Assembly: GCA_007922225.1 (NCBI GenBank)
Contig: ML679961.1
Span: 74,164,652-74,228,651, forward strand
DNA from: Emydura subglobosa
Lineage: Eukaryota; Chordata; Testudines; Chelidae
DNA length: 64,000 nt
Direction: 5' to 3'
A program made the position numbers and the translations under genes. The notes under the pieces were generated by a model. The model was not told where the DNA came from. It searched no databases and saw only the letters and a program-made list of their open reading frames with translations. Positions 46,826-58,660 of this stretch are shown one piece after another (position 1 is the first letter of the stretch; the number at the start of each line of letters is the position of its first letter).

Positions 46826-47316
46826 CCAACATGGTTCCTCAGTAATGTAGATTGTTTTTCTCACAAAATAGTAATAGCTTTACGGCAGGTTTTATAATTT
46901 TGTAGTAATAGTTTACATGGATGTATCACTTTTTCCTCTCAAAGGATCAAAAAGCATTTTACTAGCTTTGGGCTAGATTGTGAGAGTCACAGTTCTCCCC
47001 GGGGTTGTCTATGGTCTATTTATAATTCATTGGCCATCCCATTGGAGGATGGAGCCAAAACTCTGCCCATTCCCTACCCTGCCTGTCCACTGTCCACCTA
47101 CCAGCAAAACATAAGAATAGTAGCTCCGTGGAGTCTGTTCTCCCCTTCCACGCTGAGGCCTGCTGGGCACACAGGCCATTAAAGGGAATAGATGCAAGGG
47201 GGATGGTGCTCTATGCATCATCCCTCAGAATAGTATAGGGACAATCTTGCCTACTGCACCACTGAAAAACATTCACCACCACAGTAATGAAACATAAGTA
47301 TCTATAACATCATGAC
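46826..47316. other. Gene-free stretch
   Basis: Nothing is recognised. The 64-codon minus-strand frame at 47027-47221 has no domain. Confidence 0.4.
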
Positions 47317-47478
47317 AAGATGGGTGTGAGGTAATATCTTTTTTTATATCTGTTGGTGAAAGAGACAAGCTTTTGAACTACACAGAACTCTTCTTCGTTA
47401 TTTTGTGTAGCTCAAATGTTTGTCTCTTTCATCAACAAAAGTTGGTCCAATAAAAAAGATATTACCTCACCCTTCTTG
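47317..47478. mobile_element. Inverted pair of Penelope-like 3' ends
   Basis: Left arm 47317-47395 contains 'gaggtaatatc', 'gttggtgaaagagacaagct' and 'acacagaactcttcttc'. Right arm 47399-47478 contains their complements ('gtagctcaaatgtttgtctc', 'gttggtccaataaaaaagat', 'attacctcaccc'). Both arms match the 3' terminal sequence of the Penelope-like remnant at 60.5 kb. The arms are about 80 bp and roughly 80% complementary, separated by only a few bases, so the region can form a long hairpin. Confidence 0.75.
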
Positions 47479-48184
47479 TGTCTCTAATATCCTGGGACCA
47501 ATGCATCTACAACAGTGCATATAATGTCATGAACAGACTGTTAAAATAATTTATTAATATTCATCACAGCAATGTTAGTCCAGAGTTTCCACTGCTAATC
47601 CAGGTTAACCGCTCTTTGTGTTTCGAGAGAGACAGTAAACAAGAAGATGGCATTCATCGGCATTTGAGAAGCAGTCATTGGAAGAAGATATTAGACCCAG
47701 CACAGCTTAAATTAACTTTTTGTCATACAAGAATTTGCTTTAATAAACTTTCAACTTGTCAACATTGCAACTCAAATACTTTAAGGTCCAGCACTTTCAC
47801 TGCAACTAATATTCTTTTTGACATTTCATACATTATATGAGGAGCTTCAGGTGTAAAATGCATTGTAGACAAAATTCTTTTTTTGCCTCTGGAAGAAACT
47901 CATATAATGGTTGAATTGTCAGGAAAATGACAACCGGTAAAGGATAGGAATGCAAACAGATTTAGAGCTGTGGGAGCTCATGAAGGACACAAACTGGCAC
48001 TGATTTCAGTATGGGGGCCTGGATAGGTCTCTGAGCTTATATCCTCCTTTCCAATAAACACAGGGAGGAAAAATAGTTATCCTCATGTCTGCTAAAGAGC
48101 ATCTGGGCTTCAAAAAAGGGTAAATCTAGAGCCAGGTGAAAACCAAGCCAAAGGAAGGGAACTGGAATCTATTGATTTAGTGAA
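47479..48184. other. Gene-free stretch
   Basis: No recognisable gene or repeat. The 74-codon frame at 47616-47840 has no known domain. Confidence 0.4.
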
Positions 48185-48266
48185 TCAAATTCAGAAATGG
48201 TGTAGGAGTGGGCAAGAGCATTAAAGTTGATTGTAGGGCATCACCTTACACCATCTCTGAATTTGG
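48185..48266. repeat. Short palindromic repeat (MITE-like)
   Basis: Arms tcaaattcagaaatggtgta (48185-48204) and tacaccatctctgaatttgg (48247-48266) are inverted complements at 18 of 20 positions. The right end, 'gaatttggccca', has the terminal type shared by related repeats in the window. Confidence 0.75.
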
Positions 48267-48920
48267 CCCAGTATGTCTAAACATATGTCAAGCCAGTAAA
48301 GTGGCATTTATATTGTCAGGTAAAACAGATAACCCAGAGTGTTATATTGGGTCATTCTGGTTGCCAGGCAATAATAATGCCTGACTATTTTTCTTGGTTT
48401 ATTTTTCCAATTTGGCTTTTCCCAATTGTGATTCCTGGCTTCTGAAGCTGGGACAGAGCCAGCTGAATGCACATTGCAGCCATGGCTTGTCCCTCTCTAA
48501 TCTCCAACTCTTCATAGCATGTTCAAAATTATTTCCCCAGAATATTTGTAACAGCTTTTGATTTTCTTAGAGTTTTCAGAAGAGATATGCATAGTATATG
48601 CATAGTATTCTTCTCGCCTTACATCTCCCTTTGCAAACCTTTACTCACAGTAAGCAAACTTTGGGGTGGTTCTTTGAAGTGTTCTGACTCTTTCTATCCC
48701 AATTGTGTGTTTGTCCATATCATTCCATCTAAAAGCTGGACCTCCAGAGATGGGGATTCTTCCAGCATGGGGGAGTTGCTAGGTGGTCCAGAGCCCCTCC
48801 ACAGCCTCTACCAAAGATGATGTGGCAGAGGCATTCCTTGTGGGAGGGATCACAGCCAATCTCCAACTTACAGATGGCACTTTGGGGATGATCTAATCTA
48901 TACAGGGCATTGGCCTAAAC
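48267..48920. other. Gene-free stretch
   Basis: No recognisable gene or repeat. The frame at 48587-48820 has no known domain. Confidence 0.4.
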
Positions 48921-49256
48921 CAGGGATGGGCAAACTACGGACTGCGGGACGCATACGGCCCGTCTGAGCTTTTCGTCAGGCCCTCCACCTCAACTGGTGA
49001 TCCGCGGAAAAGTTGTGAAACAAGCTGTGTGGCACGGCAGCAGCTGCTCCCCCTCCCAGCTCTGCCCCTTTCCCCGCCCTTCTCCCACCATGTGGGCCCA
49101 GCAGCGCGCCCTGACTGGAGCTGCTCCAAGCAGCACCACGCAGCAGCCGCTCCCCACCGCACAGCCCTACCCCTTCCACCCTGCCCCTGTGTATGGCCCG
49201 CCATAAATTTCTATACTCAGATGTGGCCCTCAGGCCAAAAAGTTTGCCCACCCCTG
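48921..49256. mobile_element. Non-autonomous hAT-like element
   Basis: A 336-bp element. Left end cagggatgggcaaact and right end agtttgcccacccctg are inverted repeats with one mismatch. The flanking octamers gcctaaac (48913-48920) and acctaacc (49257-49264) agree at 6 of 8 positions, consistent with an old hAT duplication. The interior is GC-rich and carries 'cgcatacggcccg' and 'gatgtggccctcaggcc' sub-terminal motifs. Overlapping frames on both strands (48935-49262) are produced by the GC-rich interior and are not genes. Confidence 0.8.
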
Positions 49257-49723
49257 ACCTAACCTATAGCTGCTGTTAGAGTCAGGAAGCTGCAGATGAT
49301 TCGCCCATCTGGATATCATTAAGGATCCAGAGTTCTATATTTAGTAGCTATAGAGTGCCATCTCTCCAGAAACCTGGAATATTGATGGAGAACATGCCTA
49401 GATTTCCTAAAATAAGAAACATATGTACAATCGACATAATAGGGTATCATCTCTGACCACAAAGTTGAATTACATTCTGTGTGTATGTTTTGGTTATAGC
49501 TATTCCGTTAAACATTTTAAACATAATAAACCTGATTCTTCTTTCACTTAATCTATAAATTTTAAACCAAGCACAGGTGTAACTCACTGGACTTCAGTGG
49601 AGATATTCCTGTGAGAGGAGAATGTGACCCTTAATCTTCTTCAGTGTAACCTTCTTATCTGACACTTTTTTCTTTGAAGGAGTTTGCATAGTTCCTCCCT
49701 GTACCTCCTCACACCACAAAAAA
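49257..49723. other. Gene-free stretch
   Basis: A degenerate short-repeat fragment may lie at 49535-49630 ('gcacaggtgtaactcactgg'). Nothing else is recognised. Confidence 0.35.
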
Positions 49724-49790
49724 GGGCAGAATTCATCCATGGTTTAATCAGCTGAATTCAAGGTGGTTAAACCAAGATAAATGTGGCCCA
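49724..49790. repeat. Short palindromic repeat (MITE-like)
   Basis: Arms 'gggcagaattcatccatggt' and 'aaaccaagataaatgtggcc' are imperfect inverted complements around a short spacer. Confidence 0.55.
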
Positions 49791-50007
49791 ATTCAGCAAT
49801 GTGAGCAATACAGCAATGCCCACCTGCTGGAAAGGTGTAAAACATAGTGGTTTTTATTCACAGGGAGTTTTGTTTGAATCCTATAGGTTCAATCCCCTTG
49901 AGTTTCTTTTAAGATTTTGTTTCAAGTAAGTTTTGCTTGGCTTGGGGCTTCCTAGTGAAATGGTCATGCATCTTTGTCACCTAACCAGCATTGTGGACCA
50001 GATGGTG

Positions 50008-50095
50008 ATGTCATTTACACTGCTGTTAAATCTGGAGTAACTCCATTGAAGCCAGTTGAATTGGTGTAGCTGAGATCACAATCTGGCCCTGTGTA
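50008..50095. repeat. Short sauropsid repeat
   Basis: 'ctggagtaactccattgaag' and 'gagatcacaatctggccctg' match the same short-repeat class as 46740-46825. Confidence 0.4.
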
Positions 50096-50689
50096 AGTAT
50101 TTTATCGCTGTCTCTTGCTACTAACCCATCCAAATTCCTCCTGTGATCAGTCATTTGTGCTGGTGCACTGTAAAAATCTGCAACACATTCATAGCCTTAT
50201 TTATTATATGTGATAGCATAGCCTTATGGGAGGTTTCATAATGGTCTGTAGCATATAAAACGTGTAGGTCTCCTGGTTTAAGAGCCTATAGAGAACCTTT
50301 GTTGACACGGTTTGTGCTGCTTTATTTATCTGGCTGAAATTTTATTTTATTTTTTGGAGGGGTTGTTGCTCCCTTTCTATTTAGCACATTTACAAAAGGG
50401 TCAAACAGTGGATTTTATATATGATAGTAAAGCGTTGTGGAAGTAGACAACATGAATGTAAAGAGCTGAGGGGAAAACTGTTAATCATAGACTCACTAGA
50501 AGGAACAGACTCAAGCCTCTATGCTGTAGACAAATACAAAGCTATCAGCTGTACTGGTGAACATCATGTGAAGAAGTGTGTTTGTGAATGTTGAGGGAAT
50601 TATTATGGGTTAATAATTTATTTCTTCTCGGGTACTTAGGTAGCACTCTGTTAAATAAGCATCTTAGAAATTCCAGAGATAGATAGAAT
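50096..50689. other. Gene-free stretch
   Basis: Nothing is recognised. AT-rich, with a TTTTATTTTATTTT patch near 50340. Confidence 0.4.
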
Positions 50690-50800
50690 ATCAAGAGTCC
50701 TTTCAATTTATATAACATCTTTTATACCAAGAAAGCAGTTCTTACTATTAATTAATTAAGCTATACAACACCATTTTGAGGTGGCTGTGGTAAGTATACA
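50690..50800 (-). mobile_element. SINE/LINE tail fragment, antisense
   Basis: 'ttaattaattaagctataca', then 'acaccattttgaggtgg', resembles the antisense tail region of the pol III SINE at 34 kb. Very degenerate. Confidence 0.3.
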
Positions 50801-51009
50801 GCTCTAGTTGGTTAAGACTAAAATATAAGAATTTGGGGCTTAAAGTTAGGCTCCTAAATCCATATCTAGATAGCTAAATAAAAATTACCTGCTTTGCAGT
50901 GTTGTTGAACACCCACAAATCCCACCAAATTCAAAAGAGCAGCAGTTGTTCAGCCACTGTTCTTAAGTATGTAGTACTTTAGAATTTCAAATATGCTTTC
51001 TCTCTCTAG

Positions 51010-51407
51010 CTCATCAAATGGTGATTCTTCTGTGTCAGCTGCAGAGGTTGCTTGCTAATTCCACTGCTGTAAAGATCAGAAACATAATTTACCAAAGCGT
51101 GATGAGTTTCCATGAGCCTAGATGGAGCTGTCCATCCATTGAGTTGTTACCCAGGAGCCTAGACAATAAAGGAGAACAAAAACAAATTGTTGTCCCTTTG
51201 GTTATTTGTTCAAGACAGATGGAGCTCCATTTCATTCCCCTTACCATTGAGAACATAACTGATTATTTGGGAATTTTATTTTATTTCCCCTCTAACTCTC
51301 CTGGGATTAGGGTTGGACATAGGGCAACTAACAAATGTTGTCCCTCTTGCACTGTCTCAGAAATCTATATATGTTGTTCTAATCCACCTGATCACTCTTC
51401 TGACTGA
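51010..51407 (+). other. Open frame after splice-acceptor-like tract (132 codons, unknown)
   Basis: 'tgctttctctctctag' ends at 51009. From there one frame stays open from about 51012 to a stop at 51405-51407, with the first Met at 51018 (MVILLCQLQRLLANSTAV). It is one of the longest frames outside transposons. I recognise no domain. Six Cys residues fall in the last third (KCCPSC, ICC). No donor site, partner exon or codon bias is evident, so chance is the default explanation. Confidence 0.12.
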
Positions 51408-52429
51408 TCTTGCCTTAGACTGATGTAATAGATATCACAGAGCATAAGAGTAGGAACATAATAGCTTAATTAGGATCATAACCTTCCTCTGAAGTTACAT
51501 CGCTCTTACATGTGAGACCTGCTTCACTTTTGTTGCTTTCTGCGACTTGTACAGACTCAAAAGGCAGCCAATCCAGTGTCCTATCTTGCATTTGCTTTGG
51601 TTTGCAACAAAATTTCAGACTATTAGTATTAACACACATGGATTTTGCATTTGCAATTTAACTTTATCTGGGTTTTATATGACACTATGACACCTAACTA
51701 TTTGGGATGCAACATCATTATAAATATTGGCACAGATTCTGTGCTATGATGCTCTTCCTTTGTGACACACCAACAAAAAATTCCTAAAGCCAGTATACTC
51801 AACTGCTGGAGGATCACCCCAGTTTACATCTTCTACTCTCATTTCTGCCAGCATAGGGTGTGGCTGGTCAGCAGATTCCCCTCTTCTTTATGGTTCCTTC
51901 AAGGGAATTGGCATTTACCATAACTTCAAGCAGCCTTCATGTTGCTTTTACTAATGCTGGGAATTGGTGTGACTCAGGAACAAGGGAGTACAAAGATGAG
52001 CTTCACACCAGTTTTCCATCCTCCATCCTGACCTGGTCAGTCATGGTTGAGCCTTTAAAACACCACTGATCAAGCAAGGTTGGCAGTGACATATAGGACA
52101 GGAAACACAAGCTAATATAGGACTGGCATCTATGGATATGAATGGGCATATAGTGTGCTTTATTAATCAGAAATGGATTATTAGTTAATGGAAACTTCAT
52201 AATTCCCTTCAAGGGTCAGTAAGTCCTGCTATCCTGAAACAAAATGTCAGCAAGGCAACCCAACATTATGGATGAAGCCAATTCATGGTGCACCAGATTA
52301 TTTTTACTACTGTACTGAAATGTCTAATAATTCCATATTTTTGCAACATAATATTAAAAACACTGTGTTTCTTTTTAATTTGAAGTGAGGAGAAAAACTG
52401 AAAAGTTGCGTTAAAGAGTCTCGATATGT
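51408..52429. other. Gene-free stretch
   Basis: Nothing is recognised. Confidence 0.4.
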
Positions 52430-52586
52430 GTGATGGGCCTATTAGTCGTGAAACAGAAGAAATTTGGATATGGCATAGAAAGTTAATATATCTGCCTAAG
52501 CTCACACTGTGAGCAATGGCAGGGCAAGGAGTGCAATCCAGGTCTTTTGATGTCTTTGCTGTAACCACTAGACTGCACTACCTTAG
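52430..52586 (-). mobile_element. tRNA-derived SINE (tortoise pol III type), antisense
   Basis: Read on the minus strand from 52586: gtagtgcagtctagtggtta gives an A-box-like segment (52577-52562), and ggattgcactcc at 52541-52530 corresponds to the B box. These are followed by 'gccattgctcacagtgtgag' and a decayed body extending left to about 52430. The box spacing fits a tRNA-derived head. Several B-box positions are mutated, so pol III transcription is unlikely. Confidence 0.65.
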
Positions 52587-52836
52587 AAGACACTTGCTAT
52601 CACACCTACACCAAGAATTTATTTCTGTAATTCCGGAGAATGCTAAACGCTTCAAAAATTAATTTAGCATATAGAGTAATCCTGCCAGTACCGTGCTATG
52701 ATTACTGGAAGAAGTGAGAGTGTTATAGGACTACTATGTAAGAAAGAGAGGTTTTGTCATTTTGTGAAAGAAATAAAAACAGCTATTATTAGAGTTACAG
52801 TTCATTAAGCAATATGGTACGGTCTTGCGTCTATAG

Positions 52837-53119
52837 CACTGGTTCCCAACCTTTTTGGCTAGAGAGTCAAAAATATGATTTTTATAACCCTGAAGGGCCA
52901 CCAATCTCTGCCAGCAGCCCTCCTTCACCCCACTGCAGCCAGAGGAAAGAGTTCAGCGAGGACTGGAGCAGGAAATCATGTGTTCTATCTGGGGCCCTAG
53001 GCAGTGGCTCCCTTCTGCAGCCAGTTGGACAGAGGATCAGTGCTCCCCTCTCTCTGACTCCAGTGGGAGGAGAGCGCAGGCCACTTTTTGGCCTGCGGAC
53101 CACAGGCTGGGAACCACTG
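52837..53119. mobile_element. Non-autonomous hAT-like element
   Basis: A 283-bp element. Left end cactggttcccaacctttt and right end ggctgggaaccactg are inverted repeats. The target duplication is gtctatag at 52829-52836 and gtatatag at 53120-53127 (7 of 8). The 'ggttcccaac' terminal motif is shared with 54540-55207. Interior frames on both strands are composition artefacts. Confidence 0.85.
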
Positions 53120-54539
53120 GTATATAGTATCCTCCAGGACTAATCATGCTAAATTATTGTGTTTGGCTCAGACAAAAATTCCCCCCATAAGATGATGAGA
53201 TATCCCGGGATAATAATATTGGGATAATTTTAAGAAGTATAAACAGGTTTCTACCATTTGTCTGGAGTTCTGTTTCAACATATTCCATTGCAGGTGTTAT
53301 TTCTTTCCTTGATTGGCTATGCTTTAGTTCTGTGTCCAGTGACGTTCAATAAAATTATCCAGCAAAATGGTAATAAAAGTGGTATTAACCTCTGGGTTCA
53401 CTGCAGAATAGAGTTAATCAAAAAGGGGCAAATGACTCTGATTACTCCCCAACAGTTTACCTCAGGATCAAAAGTAATAAAACAAACAGTGTTTGAGTGT
53501 GCTAGAAAGGCTTATCTGGGTAATATATATGCTGTAGGGAAAGGTTTATTTGAGCTCCACAAAGCATCCTAAGTATATTCAGCTCCCTCTGCCCTACATC
53601 TGAAGGATCACTTACCATGATGTTTGATTATTGGTTCTCTGAAATTCAGCAGTGGTGGAGGGAAGAGTAGCTTGGACCTTTTTTTTTTTCATTTTGTTTG
53701 CTTGTTTGCATACAAAGGATCTATGCCAGCCAAATTGTGTACGAATATGTGAATTATGCTAATATTGGAAATAATGTTTATGAATATTTCTTGATATCTT
53801 GTTTGGCTGACAGTAAAACTACGCATCAAACATTCTTTGATTTTTTTTTCTTGTTTTTAAAAAATTTAATATGTCACTCTTTTCTCATTAAATATTAAAT
53901 TTCTTGCAAAATGTTTGACTACATACAAGTATGATGTCTGTTTTGTTTGAGTTTTTTTTAACACCCATTAAAATGTACTTAGACTTTGGAAAAAAATGTT
54001 ACAATGTGCATGGGCAGGAATGTTATTTACACACAACATCCACTATGACAAATGCTAGTTTTAGGAAACCTGGATTTAAAATGAACCTGTATCAGAGAAA
54101 TACCCAGTTAGAAAAAATGTGGAAAGAATTGTGGAAAGTCCTAATGGAATGACTCCACCAAAAATAAAACAGTCACAACCACCAAGGATTTTTTCTCAAG
54201 ATTTAGTGTTTATAACAAGAAAGGCAACTAAACCAACATAATCAGAAACAGCTACATTGTAACTTTGGGCACAGCTCTGAGCAAGGGGGGATGTTCAAGC
54301 TACTGCATCCCAAGGATAGCCCTGGGAGCCATTATTCCTTCAAGAATCAACTCTTAGTGATAATTTCTCCCCTGCTTCATCCAGGCTCTGGGGAGGAAGT
54401 AAAATCTCTCATATCCCTTGTTGCTCCCTCTATCTCTAGCCAGCTACCCTGGTTGACAAATAGGAAGAGCAGAGCCCAATTTCCACTAACTTTTCACCTA
54501 ATTGCTCCCATTGAGGAGGATCAAGAGAATAGTCTCCAT
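53120..54539. other. Gene-free stretch
   Basis: Nothing is recognised. The frames at 53258-53572 (104 codons) and 54291-54566 have no known domain. A T/C-rich patch lies at 53678-53688. Confidence 0.4.
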
Positions 54540-55207
54540 CAGTGTTTCCCAAACAATGGATCCTGACCCACCAGTGGGGCACAGGAAAGTTCTAGATTAA
54601 TCCAGCCCTGAACATGGATACCAATCTATCATGGGGCCCTATGTGCAACATAAACTTCTCCTGGCCTAGTGTGGAAGAGAGGCCCTGGTGGGGATGTTGG
54701 ACAGCGAGCCCACCCTGCACTTACCCTGCAGCAGTGGCTCCTGTCCAGCAGGTCTGTGCTTCACTCCTCACTCCAGGTCTTTCAAACTGGCTCACAGGTC
54801 ACAACACCACTCAGGTTTGGCCTTGAATAGTGGCTGGGCCAAATCTGAGTGGTGTTATGAGCACATACACCAGGCTGCAATGCCATTCACCCAAATTTGG
54901 CCCAGCCACCCCCCTGTCATGATGGCAGGATGGCCAGGCCAAATGTCAGCAGCAGAGTGGCCCCACACACCAAGTGACAGCACCCAAAGCAAGAAGCTAG
55001 GCACAGCCCCAACAGGACAGGAGCCCCCACTAGAGGGTGAATGTGTGGTAGACTCAGTCTACAAACCCCACCCCCAAAGACTACGCTGCACAGTGGGCCA
55101 GGATTAGAGTTGCAGTGCCAGGACAGAGGGTGCATATATGTAATGGTCACAACAAAAGACAAAATGCAAGTGGTGGATCACCTTAGTGAAAAGTTTGGGA
55201 ACCACTG
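54540..55207. mobile_element. Non-autonomous hAT-like element (duplication lost)
   Basis: Left end cagtgtttcccaaac and right end gtttgggaaccactg are inverted repeats with one mismatch and belong to the same terminal type as 52837-53119. The flanking octamers (gtctccat and acctatgt) do not match, so the duplication has decayed or the ends were rearranged. The interior contains a 20-bp inverted repeat (54803-54822 and 54837-54856, one mismatch). The 139-codon frame at 54688-55107 lies wholly inside and shows no transposase motif. Confidence 0.65.
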
Positions 55208-58200
55208 ACCTATGTGTCCCTCAGTAAAGAGGGTTGTGGTTCCATCCATGTCTGCTAAGTTCTCAACTATCTTGGGAGCACTACCACCTGGTGTTGGGGG
55301 AGTCACCACAATCCAGTGCACTCCCTGTTAGGGCAACCACAGTCCAGAGGCCTGCTAGGATACACCATCTCCATCCTATAGCTGTGCCAATGGTCCTCTT
55401 TCTTCCAAGGTAGGACTACCATGTCAGGCAGGTGCCCTAGCTTTTTGTCCATGAGAGGAGACTGTGAATCTGCTAATGCCACCAACCCCTCAGAGAGTTG
55501 TCAGCTGCCCTGGCTTAGGCTATGTCTGCAGTTTCCTGTTGTGTGAAGCTGTGTGGCTACAATGACTGATGTGGCTGGTGTATTATAGAGGGTGAAGCTA
55601 AATCTCCCCCCAACCCCCACCCCTTTCTGCCCATTCCCATCCACTTACATGTGGTGGAGGATGGGAAGGAATGCAGCAACCTCACAAAAGCTGTTCTCTT
55701 CCCAGCACAGGTACCGAGGGTAAGGGTAGCCTGCTCAGGGCAGTAAGGAAGTGCCAGATATTCATGCAAGTCAGGCCAAGATTTGGCCATACTGTAATAT
55801 AATATTACAATGTATATTAATTTGATATAGTGAAACTCCAATTACAGTGAAATAGAATGAAAGTCCCAAATTGTTTCAGTGAAATGCTCCAATTGCTATT
55901 TCAGTGCATTGCAATGTGCGGATTTCAATTCTGACTGTAATGAACCAATACTTATACCAAAGTTTCTCTGTACAAAAATCTCTTCCCCATACACAGGGGT
56001 TGTTCCCCAGAAAGAGTCAGAATCAGTTTAAAAGAAAGCAGTCAGCTATTACAAGACTCATTAAAGAGAAAGTTTCAGAGAGGCAAGTATGGATTTTTTT
56101 CCAATCATAATAGTACATAATAATTTAGGAAAGTAACAAGTCATGCTGTCCACTGGAATAGAACAAATTTTCAAAATTTAGTGAACTTTATGGCTCGAGT
56201 CTTCTAAAAAGAGAAATAATTTAACTAAAACCAAGAAAAGCAGGTACATGAAGGCACCACACTTGCTACTGAGCGTGCTACTGGTGAAGTTGCCAAGGCA
56301 ACCTCTCTCAAGCTCTGAAGCTCATGACTGAGTAGTAATGGATTCACTGAAGAGAAGTATCCGGAAACTAAAGAATGCTTTGTCAGTAGCTGGGAAATCT
56401 AAGGGGAGATAAACCTTAATAATTCCACTCTATGGAAATGGGTGTCTAAGAAACATGTATCCAGGTCATTCCTGCCTACAGTAATACCAATAGGGAGGAC
56501 TGGAGCAGGAAATTTCCAGAAGGAAACCACCATATAGAGTCCACCCCACAATGTCTCTTCAGAGGATAACATTTGTTCTCCAGTCCAGTGGAAATGGTAA
56601 TGGGGCTCACCCATCCATCCAAAGGCATTCTGCCTCCCAAGGGATGTCTCTGAAGAGATGTTGTCCATAGACTGCACCATCTTTAGGAATCCTCTGTGAA
56701 ACCAGAGAGGGAAGTAACGTGCATTCCCCTGGCCTGCCCACTTCTGCCCTCGGTCCTCAATCTACCATTCCTTCCTCTCTGTGTGTGGCTCAGACCTACA
56801 GAGCACCCACTGAAAGGCTCAGAGGAAGGTAGAGCACTGTTATGAAAACAGTTAAGCTTCCCTTCTGTGAAGGAACAGGGAAATTCACCTCTGGAAGGGA
56901 CTTTTGATGCATGGTCACTGAAGGGTCAATCCAGGCTAATGACAATAATTATTAATAATAATTTTAATGTAAATGTAATGCACATTGTCCAGCACTTAAA
57001 TGTCTGGCTGTCCAGATCTTGAAGCCACAGAGTTCAGGGTGAAGGTCTGATTCAAAATTACTTTATCTTGTTTAGGTCATTCTAGATAGTTTTAGCGATA
57101 TTAATGGCAATACTGTGCAAAGGGCAAAAGAAACCAGTCCATTCTGAAATGCTTTAAAAAGCAATGCAAACTGAGACTGCTTTCTGTTTTGCCTACAACA
57201 GTAGAGCAAGCAAAGTGATATGAAGATTTGACAGGTACCATTCTTTTCGGTTCATTTTGATTTAGAACTTAGGGCTAGTTTGATTTATTTTTTTATTTAG
57301 CAATAATAGTAATTAACATAACAGTATGTAAATGAAACATAGATCTGAGAATCACATCAAATATAAAAATGGAGATGTTATCTGCATGATGAAAATGATA
57401 CACCATGCCTAATGATAGATCATAAGAAGTAGGTATCCTTGTGATAAAAACAAAACCACTATTCATGTATCACTATAAGAATTTTCATTGGTCTGTCTTT
57501 TGCTTAGTTGTAATGGTGGGAGAAACAAGGAAATCCTGCAATCTTTACTCTTTACTCAATACCATCTTTTGTCATCATATTAAACTTGTTCTGTGATTGA
57601 TATGAAGCAATTGGACAGCAGCCACTAACCATAAACTTTTAACAAAAGATCTCACTGTAAACTAACATGTCCATTTCAGCCATGATCAATAATTTCCTAA
57701 AGAGGAAAATTTAATTTAGGCCCAGATTCCAATATGCTTAATTATGCTGAATAGTACCTTCTTCATATGTGGTCCCAATTAAATCAAGGGGATTGTTCAT
57801 GGAGTAAGATGCAATTGGTCCTTGATATCATCAATTTATAGCCTAAAACTTGGTTCAATGATTCACATTTCATATGGTTGACAATATTGTTATTATTAAC
57901 TCAGTAGAAACCAGAAAACAGATAAAGAATTTGCCCACATATTTAGTTATTTTTCTGTGAATATTCCCAGAAGCCCAATTAGATCAATGATGGACAGTTC
58001 TTGCATTCAGAGTTTGAGGCATATTTAAATTGTGAAGTTATTGTTAAGTAGTTACTACAGTTCTGCATATGCCGATTAGTTTTTTCTTGAAAATAAAATA
58101 TATTTTACTACCTTTACTTCTAGATTGTTGTAATTAAAACACAAAAGGTTTTATATTTTGCTTTTTCTGCATTTATCTCATTTGGCATTTTACATGTCTT

Positions 58201-58529
58201 TTCACAAAAAAGCAATGGGTACATTTCTCATCTGCAGTTCTATAGTATCATGTAGCAGAGTGCTTAGCAAACATAGACGAGGAAGGACAACAATATTTGC
58301 CCAATCTTGCTCTCACTTGCATCAATGACTGAAACACATGCACATTGACTGAAACAAGAGAGGGCATGCCCCATCTTTTTAAAATGCCAGTGCAAAAGGA
58401 TTACATTTGCAGCATGCCATGAAGGTCAATAATCCTGGACTATTTTGGCCCAAGGGTGGAAACTTGTTCCACAGCCAAGGGCAATTCTAACAGAACAATC
58501 TTCCATGAATCTTCCATGAATTCCTGCCT
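55208..58529. other. Gene-free stretch
   Basis: About 3.3 kb. A short repeat of the 'attgttcatggagtaaga' class lies at about 57720-57815. 'ttaggctatgtctgcag' near 55517 resembles one PIF-like MITE end without a partner. Frames at 55303-55485, 55557-55841 and 56399-56680 (minus strand) have no recognised family. An A/T-rich patch lies at 56940-56975. Confidence 0.4.
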
Positions 58530-58660
58530 CTATTCAATTGAGAGTATTCCAGCTCATGTACTTGTGGACACACTGTAGTAATATTACATGTGGAGGGAGG
58601 TGGTCTTTTAAATAGACCAGTCCCAAACCAGTAAAAGCTTTACAGGTTAGAACCCATTGG
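58530..58660 (+). repeat. Interspersed repeat fragment, unclassified
   Basis: 'gagggaggtggtcttttaaa' followed by 'agaccagtcccaaaccagta' and 'aagctttacaggttagaacc' matches, by memory, a high-copy turtle repeat. Class unknown. Confidence 0.4.

Noticed and set aside
49865..49910. 'gttcaatcccc' as a tRNA B box
   Set aside because: No A box at the right distance upstream and no cloverleaf arms.
54688..55107. 139-codon frame
   Set aside because: It lies entirely within a hAT-like non-autonomous element, has no transposase motif, and the minus strand also has an overlapping frame.
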